From positions 1-6,407 of the forward strand of contig CALCHR010000044.1 in NCBI GenBank assembly GCA_937901185.1: a DNA stretch of 6,407 nt, given 5' to 3'. The number at the start of each line of letters is the position of its first letter. The stretch's first letter is position 1. This DNA comes from an uncultured Bacteroidales bacterium. GTDB lineage: Bacteria; Bacteroidota; Bacteroidia; Bacteroidales; Bacteroidaceae. Shown in pieces: positions 5,768 to 6,407 of this stretch. A program made the position numbers and the translations under genes. Under the pieces are notes generated by a model, which did not search any database, had not been told where the DNA came from, and saw only the letters and a program-made list of their open reading frames with translations.

Positions 5768-6407
5768 TTAGCTTATTGTATATGAAAACTCACCGGTGTT
5801 CGGAGAAGTTAAAGCATATTGGTAGTACATACCACCATTTTTTGCTATTTCTGTGCGAGTAAATGCTTCTGTAACGTCAAATTTATTTGCATCTATGATT
5901 TTAGTTACTTTTCCCCAAATCTTTGGATATTGAAATATAGCTTTTTCATTTGTTAATGTGACTGTAAAGGTCCAGCTGCTTCTCTTGTCAAGCAAAACTG
6001 TAGTTTTAGCTTCTTCAGTACCATAGTAACATTTTCTATTTATCTTAATAGTCTTTGTATAAGATAGCCTACCAGCCTCAAAATCGTCACCAGCTGAATA
6101 TGCAACAGAGCCACCAATTGCTTTACTTGTCATACTATCGGTAACCGGAATAGTAATACCAGTGATTATACCGCCTGCTTTTTTTGTCGTAGGGTCTAAT
6201 GCATCAGCCGGTCCGCCGACACCTTCGATCGTAGGTACGTAGTCACCAGTGTAGGTGGTGGCACTATCTTCAATTTTCCAAGTAGCTGTAATGCCTGTAT
6301 ATGAAGTGGTTCCTAAGTCAGGTTCTATCTGAGTTGGACTAATAGTGAAGCTAAAAGAATCCTGAGCAGGAGCAACACCAGAACTGACACCAAGGAGGGT
6401 TGCAATA
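5768..6407 (-). CDS. Phage tail/baseplate appendage protein, C-terminal 212 residues (start outside window)
   Basis: The frame ending at the TAA at 5768 is open to the window edge with no stop, so the internal Met encoded at 6133 is probably not the true start; no ribosome binding site precedes it. The first 115 or so visible residues are beta-rich and Ig-like ('FSFTISPTQIEPDLGTTSYT', 'GITATWKIED', 'GGIITGITIPVTDS'). The last 95 ('KTIKINRKCYYGTEEAK' onwards, with 'SSWTFTVTL', 'FQYPKIWGKVTKI', 'MYYQYALTSPNTGEFSYTIS') match a terminal domain I recognise from phage tail proteins, where Ig-like repeats end in an aromatic 'K.YyG' element and a final strand. It is the first gene of the visible run, 18 bases ahead of the 540-residue fibre. 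It probably belongs to the tail tip or baseplate; no enzymatic function is seen. Confidence 0.75.
   Translation of the reverse strand, partial: IATLLGVSSGVAPAQDSFSFTISPTQIEPDLGTTSYTGITATWKIEDSATTYTGDYVPTIEGVGGPADALDPTTKKAGGIITGITIPVTDSMTSKAIGGSVAYSAGDDFEAGRLSYTKTIKINRKCYYGTEEAKTTVLLDKRSSWTFTVTLTNEKAIFQYPKIWGKVTKIIDANKFDVTEAFTRTEIAKNGGMYYQYALTSPNTGEFSYTIS

Noticed and set aside
6131..6133. Start codon at 6133 giving a separate 121-residue protein
   Set aside because: The frame stays open upstream to the window edge with similar beta-rich sequence, and no ribosome binding site precedes this ATG, so it is an internal methionine.

Overview
The window is a piece of the tail-tip and lysis end of a double-stranded DNA phage or prophage late operon. 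All genes lie on the minus strand, so transcription runs from position 6407 towards position 1. The DNA is AT-rich. Every start is preceded by a strong AAGGAGG-, AAAGGAG- or GAAAGGA-type ribosome binding site, and all five visible stops are TAA. The tail-protein families and the endolysin type are those common in phages of intestinal Bacillota (Clostridia or Negativicutes), so a low-GC Gram-positive-related gut host is the best guess. That host call is inference; no host gene is present.

Layout in transcription order: (1) 6407-5768, the C-terminal 212 residues of a beta-rich tail or baseplate protein whose start lies outside the window; (2) 5749-4127, a 540-residue modular tail-fibre protein; (3) 4090-3890, a 66-residue small tail-associated protein; (4) 3831-3583, an 82-residue small tail-associated protein with an internal duplication; (5) 3542-1335, a 735-residue modular fibre that starts with GTG and is the likely receptor-binding tip; (6) 1302-1, an endolysin with an N-terminal zinc amidase, a middle SH3-like segment and a C-terminal glucosaminidase domain cut by the window edge. 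Gaps between genes are 18 to 58 bases, with no convincing terminator or promoter, which fits one polycistronic late message. No stretch above 100 bases lacks a gene.

The most interesting structure is modular. The two large fibre proteins share a diverged module of about 70-85 residues: four copies in the 540-residue protein and three in the 735-residue protein. They also share four copies of a short 'L-S-x-x-x-K-x-Q-A-x-x-N-L-G' joint motif. The 735-residue protein then ends in two homologous domains of about 155-160 residues. This points to fibres built by duplicating and swapping exchangeable parts, with the C-terminal pair as the best candidate for the host-recognition surface. I see no reverse transcriptase, template repeat, CRISPR array, tRNA, insertion sequence or integrase here.
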